Source: Craspedostauros australis (Eukaryota > Bacillariophyta > Bacillariophyceae > Mastogloiales > Achnanthaceae). Taken from it: a stretch of DNA of 64,000 nt. The DNA lies in NCBI GenBank assembly GCA_026770025.1, contig JAMXDE010000017.1:1054001-1118000 (forward strand). The letters are read 5' to 3'. Under the pieces are notes generated by a model that worked only from the letters and a program-made list of their open reading frames with translations, did not search any database and had not been told where the DNA came from. The position numbers and the translations under genes were made by a program. Each line of letters opens with the position of its first letter. Position 1 is the stretch's first letter. Shown here in pieces: positions 23,801 through 33,708 of this stretch.

Positions 23801-25446
23801 CCTGGCGATGCAGATTCTGGGTGATGCCAAGGGTCGGTGGAACGCATTCGGTGGCATCAGTGGAGAGCGCGCCAGTCTCAATGCACACGCGCAGCCAATT
23901 CGCAGAGGAAAGGCAAACCAGCACCAAGCTGAACAAGCGCGGGCCCAGGCTGACACCTCACTTCCAGCGGCTTGTGGAATGGAATGTGGATCTGCTGATG
24001 GTGCTTCTTAAGCGCGTCGTTGCACATCAAATGAATTCCAAAGAGCAACGCAAACGCCGATCGAAAATCAGCATCGGTGGCGGAGGACGACGCAAGGCAG
24101 CCAGCCAGGAGGAATACGACTTTGGCTGTGGCAACCCACGCGAAGAGTACCGCGAAGCGATCCACCTCCCGCACTTCCAGGACAACGTCGCAATCCAGGC
24201 TGTTATTGACCCCAATGACATCCAGCTGAAGCCCAAGGTGGAGGCACAACTACGTGATTACGTCACCAAGATCGCATCGTCGTACCGGGACAATCCATTC
24301 CACAACTACGACCACGCGAGTCACGTCACGATGTCCACCAACAAGATCCTCATGAGGATTGTCGCGGCTGATGATCTGAACATCGGACATCGCGAGTCCA
24401 ACGCTCAGGTCGCCGCACAGCTTCACAACTACACGTACGGAATCACCTCCGATCCACTCACTCACTTTGCCTGTGTCTTCGCGGCATTGATTCATGACGT
24501 TGACCATCCTGGAGTGCCGAACTCGCAGCTCATCAAGGAGAAGGATGAGATGGCACAAATGTATGGTGGCAAGTCTGTCGCTGAACAAAACTCGCTCGAT
24601 CTGGCATGGGGATTGCTCATGGACTTGCAGTACAAGGAACTGCGCGCGTGCCTCTTCGAAGATCAGGACTCCAAGAAGCGCTTTAGACAGCTGCTCGTCA
24701 ACATCGTCATGGCCACTGACATCTTCGATCCGGAATTGAAGAAGCTGCGCAACAACCGCTGGTCGAAGGCGTTCCCAGAATCCATGTCCACGTCCGAGCA
24801 TGGCAATCTGGGCAAGAGCGAAAGCACCTCGGCGACGGCTCTCAGTATCACCAATCCCGCCAACGAACAGAATGGCAATAACGACAGCAACAACACCGCC
24901 AGCAATGCCATGATCCAATCGTCCAAGGGTTCATCGCGATCCAACAACGGCGCCCAGGAAGGGAGGACATCTCTGGACAACTTGAATTTGGCAAAGATGC
25001 AATCCAGCGGCGACGAAACGGAGAGCGACAACCTCTCCACCACCACCAGCACAACACCGGAGGATAGCGTGAGCAACCGAATGGACCTGAAGGCGACCAT
25101 CGTGATCGAGCACATTCTGCAGGCTGCCGATGTGAGCCATACCATGCAGCATTGGCACGTCTACCAGAAGTGGAACAGGCGCTTGTTCAACGAAATGTAC
25201 AGGGCCTTCAAGGATGGCAGGCTGGACAAGGACCCCTCGTTGGGATGGTACAGAGGAGAGCTGTGGTTCTACGACAACTACATCATCCCGTTGGCGAAGA
25301 AGCTGAGCGAGTGCGGCGTGTTTGGCGTCTCCAGCGACGAGTTTATCAACTACGCCATGATGAATCGGTCGGAATGGGAGAGCAAGGGTGAGCACATCGT
25401 CAAGATGCTGAAGCAGGAATATGAATCGGCCAATCCGCCGAGCTGA
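20878..25446 (+). CDS. Bifunctional receptor guanylate cyclase/phosphodiesterase, downstream copy
   Basis: Exons 20878-23450 and 23814-25446 give 1401 residues. The start ATG follows an A/C-rich leader. The domain order matches the upstream copy: membrane segment (about 110-132), CHASE-like region with a His/Gln/Asn-rich insertion (about 265-340), membrane segment (about 553-576), cyclase (about 670-858), phosphodiesterase (about 905-1395). Cyclase residues present are D685 and D729 (metal), E725 (guanine type) and NTASRM, with Q801 at the usual Cys position. The phosphodiesterase is complete at its metal site: HNYDH, HDVDHPG near residue 1085, ATD (T1159) and AADVSH (D1297). A Ser/Asn-rich insertion of about 100 residues (about 1180-1278) splits the domain. 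By eye, the invariant purine-binding Gln of animal enzymes is Glu in both copies (GEL before the IIPL helix). Expected role: ligand-gated cGMP synthesis and breakdown at the cell surface or an internal membrane. Confidence 0.94.
23451..23813 (+). other. Intron separating cyclase and phosphodiesterase modules (downstream copy)
   Basis: Donor GTAAGT at 23451, acceptor TGCAG ending at 23813, phase 2, at exactly the same codon as in the upstream copy (IQT-FWV here, IQT-YWV there). Unspliced RNA meets TAA within the donor itself, so retention gives a cyclase-only protein ending right after IQT. Confidence 0.9.
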
Positions 25447-26452
25447 TCACGCAGAGGATTGGAGAGCGGAGTATTATACTAGGAAGACTGGCAACGCATC
25501 AATGAATCAATGATCCAGATCATGCACTCATATGCATGGAAAGTAAAAGATGAGAAGGGATATGGAAGGAAAAGGTAAGAGGACAAGAGACAGTTGTAAC
25601 AACAAGCGATGGATGATCTGACGGCAGTGTAAAACAAAAAACGAATGGCCGTAGACAAGACAGGTAGAGGAGAGGCGGTGGACACTCGCCCTGAGATGAT
25701 AGTTTTCATCTGGGAGGCGCGCTCCAGATGGCACCAATTGAACGAAATATTATATTGCATGATAATAGACTAATAGCACATAACTCAAAGACTATGGTTG
25801 GTGTCATGTTATGTGATGATGGAGAGACAGACAGAGATCGTGCGCGGAAATGCGGGACTTGGCCTCAGATGCGAGATGACGTCACGAACAAAATGATTCC
25901 CAAAATTCGCACTTCGACACGTCAACACGAGAACGAAATGGCGCCAAACGCGAACTTCGTGGATCGGCTTGTTGGTGATCCACAAGAAACGAAGAACTGG
26001 AGTCGATTGATCGGACCGAAAGTACTTCTACAGACCTTATCTGTGGGAAAGTCGCCGGAAAGAGTGTCGTTGTGAGACTTCATTGGCTGTTGTATGTCGC
26101 ATGCCGATCGTGATTGGATGACGTTGGCTTGCGAAGCCATGCGACAGTCGTGGGCCAAAACAGGAATTGCCACGTCCAACGCATGACGACCAATGAAAAA
26201 GCGCAAAAAGTGCGGCGTTCATTTGCGTGCATTGGTGCTCGCAAGCGAAGACAATTCCAGGCAAAAAAGACAGCAGAACGAAATGATCGGCAGCAAACAC
26301 AACAACCGCAACAAGACAGAGCAAGAACAAGGCAGACCAAGACAAGACAGGAGGAACCACAACCATCTCACAATCCAGCAACTCACAGACCCAACAACCA
26401 AAGACATCACCCACTCCCGCTCTCGCACCCACCTTCAGATTAATCAGTCACC
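25447..26452. other. Intergenic stretch, no supported gene
   Basis: About 1 kb between two plus-strand genes. AT-rich elements lie at 25471 (GTATTATACT, 25 bases after the stop) and 25746. The last 200 bases become A/C-rich and are likely promoter and leader of the next gene. Confidence 0.5.
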
Positions 26453-27532
26453 ATGAATGCTCTTCGCCTCTCCGCTTCTTCGTTGGCTCGGTGAGTTCCA
26501 CCTATCGCAACGCGATTGGATGGTCCGTGGTTCTGTTGGTTGTCTTGTGATGTCATGTGAAGTGGAATGGAGTTCAGGAGAGCAGCAGCATTCTCTTTGT
26601 GCTCATCATCGAAGACTCTGAGAATGGACCGTGATGGTCACACACACACTCTCTCTCTCTCTTGCATTCCAATGCTGCGGAAGCGATGATCCCATCGGCA
26701 ACTTCAACCGAACGTCGAAAGCATCAGCAGCATGTGAAGGTCATGATTGAGCATGAGGCCTTCCATGGCATGCCATGATGTCGGCAGTCCCCTTCAATGC
26801 ATCGGCGCAGCCTCGACCGTCATCGAGACGATGGACGAAGCAGAACATGCACAAAGGGACAAGGGACGCAGGAGCGAATGCAAACAGCCGATGAAGAATC
26901 ATTTGTTTGCAGAAATGATTCCACAGCAGAATCGTTTCCGATGTCCGTCACTCCCTCAGACATCACACAACTTCAATGCACCCCAACACGCCGCATTCAG
27001 AATTCGTATTGTGTGCCAAAGAAAATGTCACTTCATTGCACATTTGTTCGGGAAGTCTTGGTTGCCTCGATCGGCACAACAGATGTGAGAGGGTGGATCA
27101 AATGATGAGCCAAACAAAGGGCTGGCGAGTGGAAGAATGAATTGGCAACAGGCAACCGATCACTGCTTTCTCACACAACGAATCCTCGATTCATACTCTA
27201 TGCTATTCTACTTTCCGTTTGCCACGCATTCACATGACAGTGCCTCCACCCGCAGCACGGCCACCAACAGCCGCCTGATGTCCTCCGTCACCAAGACGGA
27301 CCCGGCATTCATCCAGGCAACGAAGATCAAGGCCGCAGGACAGAAGGCCTGGGTTTCTGACCCAGCCACATACCCTGTCATTGCAACCTGCGTCATTGCC
27401 GTTATCGGCGCAGGAAGCTTCATTGGTTACAAGTTCACTTACTGCGAGGATGTCCGAGTGGACAAGAACAAGCGCGGATCCGTCATCCGCTGGTGGGGAA
27501 CACCAGAGGGCCACCACATCCGAAGAAACTAA
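26453..27532 (+). CDS. Small mitochondrial protein of the B12D/MLRQ (NDUFA4-like) family
   Basis: Proposed exons are 26453-26490 and 27241-27532, giving 109 residues. The 38-base first exon codes MNALRLSASSLA plus two bases of Arg, then GTGAGT; the acceptor is CATGACAG ending at 27240. The joined N-terminus is rich in Arg, Ser and Ala with no acids, typical of a mitochondrial presequence. A conserved-looking core follows: WVSDPATYPVIATCVIAV, a single membrane segment, a Tyr-Lys-Phe turn and an Asp-Val-Arg-Val motif near the end. The pattern 'Asp-Pro, short hydrophobic helix, then D-V-R' is that of B12D and the MLRQ subunit associated with respiratory complexes I and IV. Family assignment is by motif. 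The 750-base intron is unusually long for so small a gene. Confidence 0.75.
26491..27240 (+). other. Predicted phase-2 intron inside the presequence
   Basis: GTGAGT donor and CAG acceptor join a 12-residue start exon to the body of the protein. A pyrimidine-rich run (CTATTCTACTTTCC) lies about 25 bases before the acceptor. No upstream ATG in the second exon's own frame gives a better start. Confidence 0.75.
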
Positions 27533-28091
27533 GCGTCTGCATCAATGCGATCCATCCATCGACCAATACATGGACGGATACATGCATGCACGCATGAATG
27601 AATGAAGCGCTCGTTTCTTCTCATTTCGATTCTTTCGTTTCGGTTCGGTCCTTTCACTGCCTGTTTTGCTTGGGGTGCGTCATGTTGTGAGTTGCACTGA
27701 TTGGCAATTGCTCCTGTAAAAATAATATAGTAGTGTGATAATACAATACTGCTGTACCACTTCCACACAGTGTCAAAGCATACCACTTGCGCGATGAGAG
27801 TAATGTATGATCGCACAGTATTGGGAGAGGGCTCAAGGTCATGGTGACACTTGGGAGTCGTCAGCATCTTGTACCCCACCAAGGCCACAGCCAGATGAAG
27901 CAACCAAACGATGAGATTCGTCAAACATCAAACGTCCAGTCGAAGAGCGGAATACGCAAAACTCGAATACTCTCTCCAACGGCTCTCTAGAGAAAGCAGA
28001 GCATTGTTCAATCTAACTTAGCTTGGCAGAGATCTATTGTATATATCACAGCGTAGAGCATTCGTACGGACTACTCCATGCATCTACACGC
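27533..28091. other. Intergenic stretch between convergent genes
   Basis: About 560 bases between two 3' ends. An AT-rich patch (AATAATATAG, 27721) lies about 190 bases after the plus-strand stop. No coding signal. Confidence 0.5.
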
Positions 28092-31000
28092 CTATGCCAC
28101 CCCACCATCCCTCAGAGCACCACCCAGGACATCCAAATACACCTTGAGGTCATCGGATCCGATGCCCAGCGAGATGCGGACGCTGTCGTACACCAGAAAC
28201 TGCAGGCTCACCACCAACGGATAGAACGCCATGCGCAGCGGCAATCCGCGCATCAGGTTCTGCAGGCCGCCCGTCTCGACAAGCTGCTTGGCGGCACCCA
28301 ACGCGCTCAGCTCCGTCTTCGATTTCTTCATTTCGCTCACGGTGGCATCGCCTGGATTGCTGACGATAGCGGCCACCATGCCGCCGATGGCACCGCCAGT
28401 GAGGCTGACGAGCAAGGAAAGGCGCACGTCCTCTTGCGTGGCAGGGAACGCCTCGAACAGCAACCGCGTGGCCACTGCGAACGTGCTGAACTTGGCCATC
28501 GCGAACGGGACTTCCTTCAGCAGCAACGGCGGCACCGCGTTGAACAGCGACAAGGTGCCTTCCTCCTTGACCATGCGCGCCGTGATGGCGAAGGGGTTGG
28601 GCGCGTAGTCCGGCTGCGACACTGATCGGATCCGTACGGCCTCGAACGGACACAGCAGGAAGACACCGAAGAATGCTCCGACAGCTGCTGCAGTCAGCAC
28701 GATGGGCACCTCCAACGATCCTGCCAGCGGCCCGGCCTCGGCCTTCATCAAACGCCGCAGCGACTCCGTGAGGGAATATGTGAAGGCGCCCCACACGAAC
28801 CAACCGACGGTGGTGGGCACCCAGCCGGCGAAGAATCCGCCCAAGCCGCGTTCCTCCAACAGCTTTTGGAAGCCCGGCAATGCGCCTGGGTAATTCTGCG
28901 GATCCGTCTGGATCTTGGTCTTGACTACGTCGATGGGCGTCACCACGAGATGCACACCAGAGCAGCAAACAGCGCCAGAGATGCAGAACCGAATGTAGCT
29001 GGAGGGATCGAGCTGGACTTCACGTTCGATGGGGGAGCGTCCGCGTGGCCCGAACTCGGGATCCAGCGGACGGTTGGAGGCCGTTGCCAACCACTCCGCG
29101 TTGCGGTCGGCAAAGTCGTCGGTGGCAGAGAGGACGTAACGCTGCAGGCTGGGATCGTATTCCAACCCCAAACCGGCTGGTAGCAGTGTCAGGAACTGCG
29201 ACGATTGATTGGATTTGCCGAAGGAGGTTGAGAACATGGGCGCAGGTGCGGTGGACGTTCCGTCGGAGGATGTGGCGCTAATGTACCGCGATTGCGCGCC
29301 GTTGGACTTGAAGTTGGCGCTGCTGCCATCGCCCAGGGTTGGCACGGCCGTCGCAAACCCAATCTCGACCATCTCGTCAGACAGTGCCGCCGTTTGCACC
29401 TTGATGGGCATGGATTGACCGATGGCGTATCCAGACCCGCCATTCACGATGTCGATGCCATCGATACTGTACTCCATGATCGCCCTGGCGGTGGCCTGCA
29501 CGCCACCCCACTGTGCCTTCTGACCCGTGGCACCATCGTATTCCGGCGGTGCGATAAGGACGTGGATGTGATCGCCGGCCTGGTATCCTTCGCCAGCATC
29601 CAGAAGTTGGACGGACGCAATCTTGCCCTTGTTTGGTCCGTTGCGAATGACGTTGGCCCTTGCTGTTGCCACAACGCGACGTGCTTGTGACTGTGATTCG
29701 TCCTGCTGTTGCAACTGTTGCTGTTGTTGTTGCTGCTGCTTGTCGTTGTCATCTTCGCTTTGGCTCTGGGAAGTAGTGGCAGTGGCAGGACTATGGCCGT
29801 TTTGCGTCATCGTGGTCGTGACAGTGACCGTCGGCAGCTTGTTGGGGTTGTATCCATTGCCAGAATCCACCACATCGATGCGCAGCAGGTTGCCCGTCGG
29901 TTCCATCCGAACGCGACCTTCGGCACGTTGGCCGGATGTGGCGAGGGGTTCCGCAAACTCCACCTTGGGTCCCTGCTTGATGTCGTATCCGTCGAATTTG
30001 TTGGTCTGCGCATTGCTGCTGGTGAAGCCTGCGCCATCGTCAATTTTGACGGACGTGATGGTGCCATTGTCAATGTCTGCCAAAAGCTTGGCAAGCTCTT
30101 GCGTGGGTTGGTTGCCCTCCAGCAATCCGAAGAGCAGGGCGATCTGGCGCTTGGCCTCCTGCTTGTCGCGCCTGTCCTTATCTTCCTGCTGCGGCGTGAG
30201 CGGTGGCAATCCGCGCTGCTGACGTTGCTGCTGCACCACTTCTGTGGGCGGGCAGTATCGCACAAGCAGAGACTGCAGGAGTTTGGCAGGCCCCGAAGCG
30301 ATGGATCGGTACTCCTGCAGACCGACCTCGACGGATGCGGAGAATGCACCGAACTGTGCCTGGCGCGTCCTCTCGACCTGCTCGACGGTGGCCGTGCGCG
30401 GGATGTCGGCGGCCCGGGCGTACCACCAGCGCTGACAGTCCGGATCGAAGGCCAGCAGAAAGCGCGCAAGGTAGGTGACGAAACCGAGATTGTAGCCGGC
30501 CTGTTCGGCATCGTAGACGGTGACGCCTGTGCGTTTGTTGATCGGCGTGGTCTCCCATCCCAGCTTTCCAAAATCCGTGTTCTGAGAGAGAAGCAGCGAT
30601 GATGAGGGAGTTTCAGCGTTCGCGGGTTGCGGCGATCCAGCCATGAGGAGGGACGAAGCTCCGATCAAGGTGGCTCCGAACATGATGCGGCGGCTGACAG
30701 GTTGGTCCTCCGCGGGGTTACCGATCTGTCGCAGCCGTCTTTGGCCATGCTGGTACGCCTGTTGACTCTTGTTGTGATCGTTGTGCTCGTTGTGCTCGTT
30801 GTGCTCGTTGTGCTGGTCATCAACAAGGACGTCAATGTGATGGGTCGATGAATCGTTGTCATTGATGATGCCCTCGTTGCTCGCCCCATTTGCAACAGGG
30901 AGGTTGACCGCCTTCCACAACCGATCGGCATTTTGCAGCATCGCTTGTGGATCTAGGTTGGCGATGGACGGAATTGGAACTGGCTCTACATCTGCATCTG

Positions 31001-31331
31001 CATCTGCGCCTGAATGACTCTCATGCTGATTGTGACCATCCTCTGATGCGCAAAGTCGGGAGGACGGCTTTGTTCGCGTCTGGGATACACGTAGTCGCTG
31101 TTCACTGCGTAGTTCACTGCGTAGTTCACTGCGTAGTTCACTGCGTAGTTCACTGCGTAGTTGGGAATGCAACAAGATGCCATGATGATGCATTCCATAT
31201 CCTGGTAACGAGAATGCCTGTGCGAATCCACCAGCGTGGATGGCCACGATGGACGCAGCCATCACGATGGTGGACACAAAAGTCGGCATCGGCAGCACAA
31301 TCCGATCTCGTTTCACCGATGCATCCATCAT
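28092..31331 (-). CDS. Plastid-type targeted protein with fused C-terminal SLC25A3-like phosphate carrier
   Basis: The first ATG in the open frame is at 31331, giving 1079 residues; the stop is TAG at 28092-28094. Residues 1-40 form a signal peptide (basic start, hydrophobic core, FAQA then FSLPG), close to the diatom plastid 'ASAF' motif. Near residue 214 a second signal-like segment starts with RR, has a hydrophobic core and ends PANAE, like a thylakoid transfer signal. Residues about 230-770 form a soluble region with Gln-rich tracts and repeated GxGY turns. Residues about 775-1070 carry three mitochondrial-carrier repeats (PIDVVKTKIQ; PFEAVRIRSVSQP; NPGDATVSEM). These and the motifs GW-P-T and YDSVR fit the mitochondrial phosphate carrier best. 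Normal carriers are about 300-350 residues, so the N-terminal two thirds are a fusion. It should move phosphate or a related anion across a plastid membrane. Substrate and membrane are inference. Confidence 0.85.
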   Translation of the reverse strand: MMDASVKRDRIVLPMPTFVSTIVMAASIVAIHAGGFAQAFSLPGYGMHHHGILLHSQLRSELRSELRSELRSELRSEQRLRVSQTRTKPSSRLCASEDGHNQHESHSGADADADVEPVPIPSIANLDPQAMLQNADRLWKAVNLPVANGASNEGIINDNDSSTHHIDVLVDDQHNEHNEHNEHNDHNKSQQAYQHGQRRLRQIGNPAEDQPVSRRIMFGATLIGASSLLMAGSPQPANAETPSSSLLLSQNTDFGKLGWETTPINKRTGVTVYDAEQAGYNLGFVTYLARFLLAFDPDCQRWWYARAADIPRTATVEQVERTRQAQFGAFSASVEVGLQEYRSIASGPAKLLQSLLVRYCPPTEVVQQQRQQRGLPPLTPQQEDKDRRDKQEAKRQIALLFGLLEGNQPTQELAKLLADIDNGTITSVKIDDGAGFTSSNAQTNKFDGYDIKQGPKVEFAEPLATSGQRAEGRVRMEPTGNLLRIDVVDSGNGYNPNKLPTVTVTTTMTQNGHSPATATTSQSQSEDDNDKQQQQQQQQLQQQDESQSQARRVVATARANVIRNGPNKGKIASVQLLDAGEGYQAGDHIHVLIAPPEYDGATGQKAQWGGVQATARAIMEYSIDGIDIVNGGSGYAIGQSMPIKVQTAALSDEMVEIGFATAVPTLGDGSSANFKSNGAQSRYISATSSDGTSTAPAPMFSTSFGKSNQSSQFLTLLPAGLGLEYDPSLQRYVLSATDDFADRNAEWLATASNRPLDPEFGPRGRSPIEREVQLDPSSYIRFCISGAVCCSGVHLVVTPIDVVKTKIQTDPQNYPGALPGFQKLLEERGLGGFFAGWVPTTVGWFVWGAFTYSLTESLRRLMKAEAGPLAGSLEVPIVLTAAAVGAFFGVFLLCPFEAVRIRSVSQPDYAPNPFAITARMVKEEGTLSLFNAVPPLLLKEVPFAMAKFSTFAVATRLLFEAFPATQEDVRLSLLVSLTGGAIGGMVAAIVSNPGDATVSEMKKSKTELSALGAAKQLVETGGLQNLMRGLPLRMAFYPLVVSLQFLVYDSVRISLGIGSDDLKVYLDVLGGALRDGGVA
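30778..30816 (-). repeat. Nine-base in-frame repeat
   Basis: About four copies of a nine-base unit coding Asn-Glu-His within the disordered part of the carrier fusion protein. Confidence 0.8.
31101..31160 (-). repeat. Twelve-base in-frame repeat, five units
   Basis: Five copies of TTCACTGCGTAG (plus strand), coding Leu-Arg-Ser-Glu repeats in the region just after the predicted signal peptide, i.e. within the likely transit peptide. Confidence 0.9.
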
Positions 31332-32172
31332 TGCAGATGCCAGGGTTGATGTCAGGGTTGATGGCAGGGTTGATGGCAATGCCAAGACAAGAGTTTGCAG
31401 AGCGAGCGAGGAAGAGTCAGATAGCGATGTTCGAAGGTCGAACTACCATATACACGTAGCAAGTTACGCTGAGTCTGATGTTGCTTTGCGTTGTGTGATG
31501 GATGTCGTCTGTTGTGCGAAGTGGAGGAGGTCGTATCTTCAGGAGCTCGATCTGTTCCCATGGGAGGTTTCGCATCCCCAGCAACGCAGTTGTCAGCGTC
31601 TTTGATGTCTTTCTTTGGCACAACGGCGTTCGTGGGTATCCGAACGAGCAATTGCATTGGTTGGAGTTTCGTTTCTCGCTTGCTTCCTTGATGTGAGGGT
31701 GGATCGCGGTCAACGTGAGTGCGTGGTCGCCCAAGATTCTTTTTCTTCTTGATGTCTTTGGTGGACGGTTTTGATTTGATGGCATCTGTGATGTCACCGT
31801 TCTCATAATTCCGGAATGGACCTCGTGAGACCTCTCGGTCGTAGAAATCGTGTGCAGCGCTTCAATCACTTCCACACGATTGACCCCCAAACGTGCTGCG
31901 TTGGACGGATTTGATCCCATGAGTCGATGGCTTTCGCAACAACGCATCTTTCTTGATCTTGTGCGTGGCGAAACCAGACGAAACGTGATGCGGATCCAAG
32001 GCACCGAAACGCATCCATCCCATTCCTCTTCGTTCCCTTTCCATTCTCATTGCCTCGACCCGATCCCATTCCATGTGCTCTCCTGAGGTTCCTTTATACT
32101 ACTATTATAATACAATCAAGACGCACATTCGCACGAGTGCAATCCAACTAGAGAAGCGCATTTGAACAAAGC
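31332..32172. other. Divergent promoter region
   Basis: About 840 bases between the start of the minus-strand carrier gene and the plus-strand IBA57 gene, so it should contain both promoters. A degenerate 12-base repeat (CAGGGTTGATGG) at about 31341-31380 sits just before the carrier ATG. A perfect TATTATAATA palindrome lies at 32103-32112, 60-70 bases before the IBA57 ATG, a plausible core-promoter position. No gene seen. Confidence 0.45.
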
Positions 32173-33708
32173 ATGTCGACGACAGCGAAGATCACAGCCA
32201 CGTTGCGCGGCAACTTCGGGCGCTTGTGGTCGCGAGGTCATGAGGCCCTGTCCTCCGCCGAGCTGATCAGCAGCAGCAGCAACGGCGTGCGCAATGGCAG
32301 ACGCATCATCTCGGTCTCCGGTCCCAACGCTCAGACCTACCTGCAGGGCCTGGTGACGTGCGATCTCACCGCTGATCCCGTCCCACCACGTGAAGAGATG
32401 AACGGGGATCACGAGGATGACTTGGAGGTGCGATTCACGGATTCGCTGCGTTCCGCGTGCTTCCTCGACAACAAGGGGCGCATTCTCACGGATTCGCTGC
32501 TGTGGAAGGTGGATGAGGAGCAATACTTCATCGATCTGCCAGCCTCTAGCAGCAGCACTGACGACAGCACTGACAACGGTACGAACGACAGCACTGACAA
32601 CAGCACTAGCGACGGCGGTGCTGCAGCATTCCTGCAACACCTGCAGATGTTCCGCACGCGGCGCCAGCGCAAGATTCAGATCGAGGACGTCACATCGAAG
32701 GTTTCGTCGCATGCCATCTACGGCACGCAGGCCAGCATAGTCACGCCGCCCAATGGGTACCTCGCCGGATTGGATCCGCGCCACCCTTCGTTGGGTCTGC
32801 GCTTGCTCAACTGGAAGAAGGATGACGCCGATGTCATGGACATCAACAGCCTCATCAAGACGTCCGAATTTCCCGACGCGCCCGGCACGTACGATTTCAT
32901 TCGCCGCCTCGCCGGCATCGCGGAAGGTTCCGATGAGCTGCAGGGCAAGATCGCGTTGGAATCCAACCAGGAGTTCTTGAATGCCGTCAGCTTCTCGAAG
33001 GGGTGTTACTTGGGTCAGGAGCTGACGGCGCGCGTGCAGCACACCGGCGCCATCCGCAAGCGCATCGTGCCGCTCTTCCTCACGACGAAACACATGCAGA
33101 TACCGCAGCCATGGATCGTGGCATCCAGCATTCAGCAGCAGCAGCAACAACAGAAACAACAGCATGGCAGCGAGGATGCCTCAGCTTCGTCCGTATCCAA
33201 CGTGCTGGACATGACGTTGGGCAAGCCTTTGTCCCCGCTTCCAAGGCTGTCCATCGCAGCGGCCGGGTCGATGGTCGGAATGATGACAGGGCAGATACCG
33301 TCGCAGGGTGACGACGAGGATGACAGCCTCCTCAAATTGCAGGAGCTCGCCGATCCGCTGCTCGACTTTTGCGCGACGCAGGTCAAGATCGGTGACGCCC
33401 TTGTGGATCCCGATGATGGCAAGACGATCGGCCATATCATCTCGGTTCCAACGGAAGGCACGAATGTGGTGCTGGCGCAGATGCGATTGGATCGTTTGGG
33501 GTTGCTGCTGCCGTCATCCAGCGGGAGGAAGCAGAACGCAGCTGCTCCTGCTGGATGGTCCCACTTGAATAAGGTCATTGTGGGTGACAACGATCGCATT
33601 GAACTGCGATACTTGCCGTACCTGCCATTGTGGTGGCCGGAGATTGATCCAAGGAGCGGCAAGGCCAAAGAGCAAGTCGATGTCGACGATGAATTGGATA
33701 GCAACTAG
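32173..33708 (+). CDS. IBA57: IBA57-like Fe-S cluster assembly factor (GcvT/YgfZ family)
   Basis: ATG at 32173 gives 511 residues. The signature of the family, KGCYLGQE, is at residues 276-283 with the invariant Cys at 278, followed by TARVQHTGAIRKR, as in IBA57 and bacterial YgfZ. Upstream, GRRIISVSGPNAQTYLQG and LDNKGRILTD match the N-terminal folate-binding fold of this aminomethyltransferase-like family. IBA57 acts in mitochondria with ISCA1/ISCA2 to mature [4Fe-4S] proteins such as aconitase and lipoate synthase. The first 30 residues are rich in Thr, Arg and Ser and could target mitochondria. It is longer than animal homologues (about 350) because of a Ser/Thr/Asp/Asn insertion (about 131-152) and a Gln-rich insertion (about 322-345). 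No intron is needed. Confidence 0.9.
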   Translation: MSTTAKITATLRGNFGRLWSRGHEALSSAELISSSSNGVRNGRRIISVSGPNAQTYLQGLVTCDLTADPVPPREEMNGDHEDDLEVRFTDSLRSACFLDNKGRILTDSLLWKVDEEQYFIDLPASSSSTDDSTDNGTNDSTDNSTSDGGAAAFLQHLQMFRTRRQRKIQIEDVTSKVSSHAIYGTQASIVTPPNGYLAGLDPRHPSLGLRLLNWKKDDADVMDINSLIKTSEFPDAPGTYDFIRRLAGIAEGSDELQGKIALESNQEFLNAVSFSKGCYLGQELTARVQHTGAIRKRIVPLFLTTKHMQIPQPWIVASSIQQQQQQQKQQHGSEDASASSVSNVLDMTLGKPLSPLPRLSIAAAGSMVGMMTGQIPSQGDDEDDSLLKLQELADPLLDFCATQVKIGDALVDPDDGKTIGHIISVPTEGTNVVLAQMRLDRLGLLLPSSSGRKQNAAAPAGWSHLNKVIVGDNDRIELRYLPYLPLWWPEIDPRSGKAKEQVDVDDELDSN

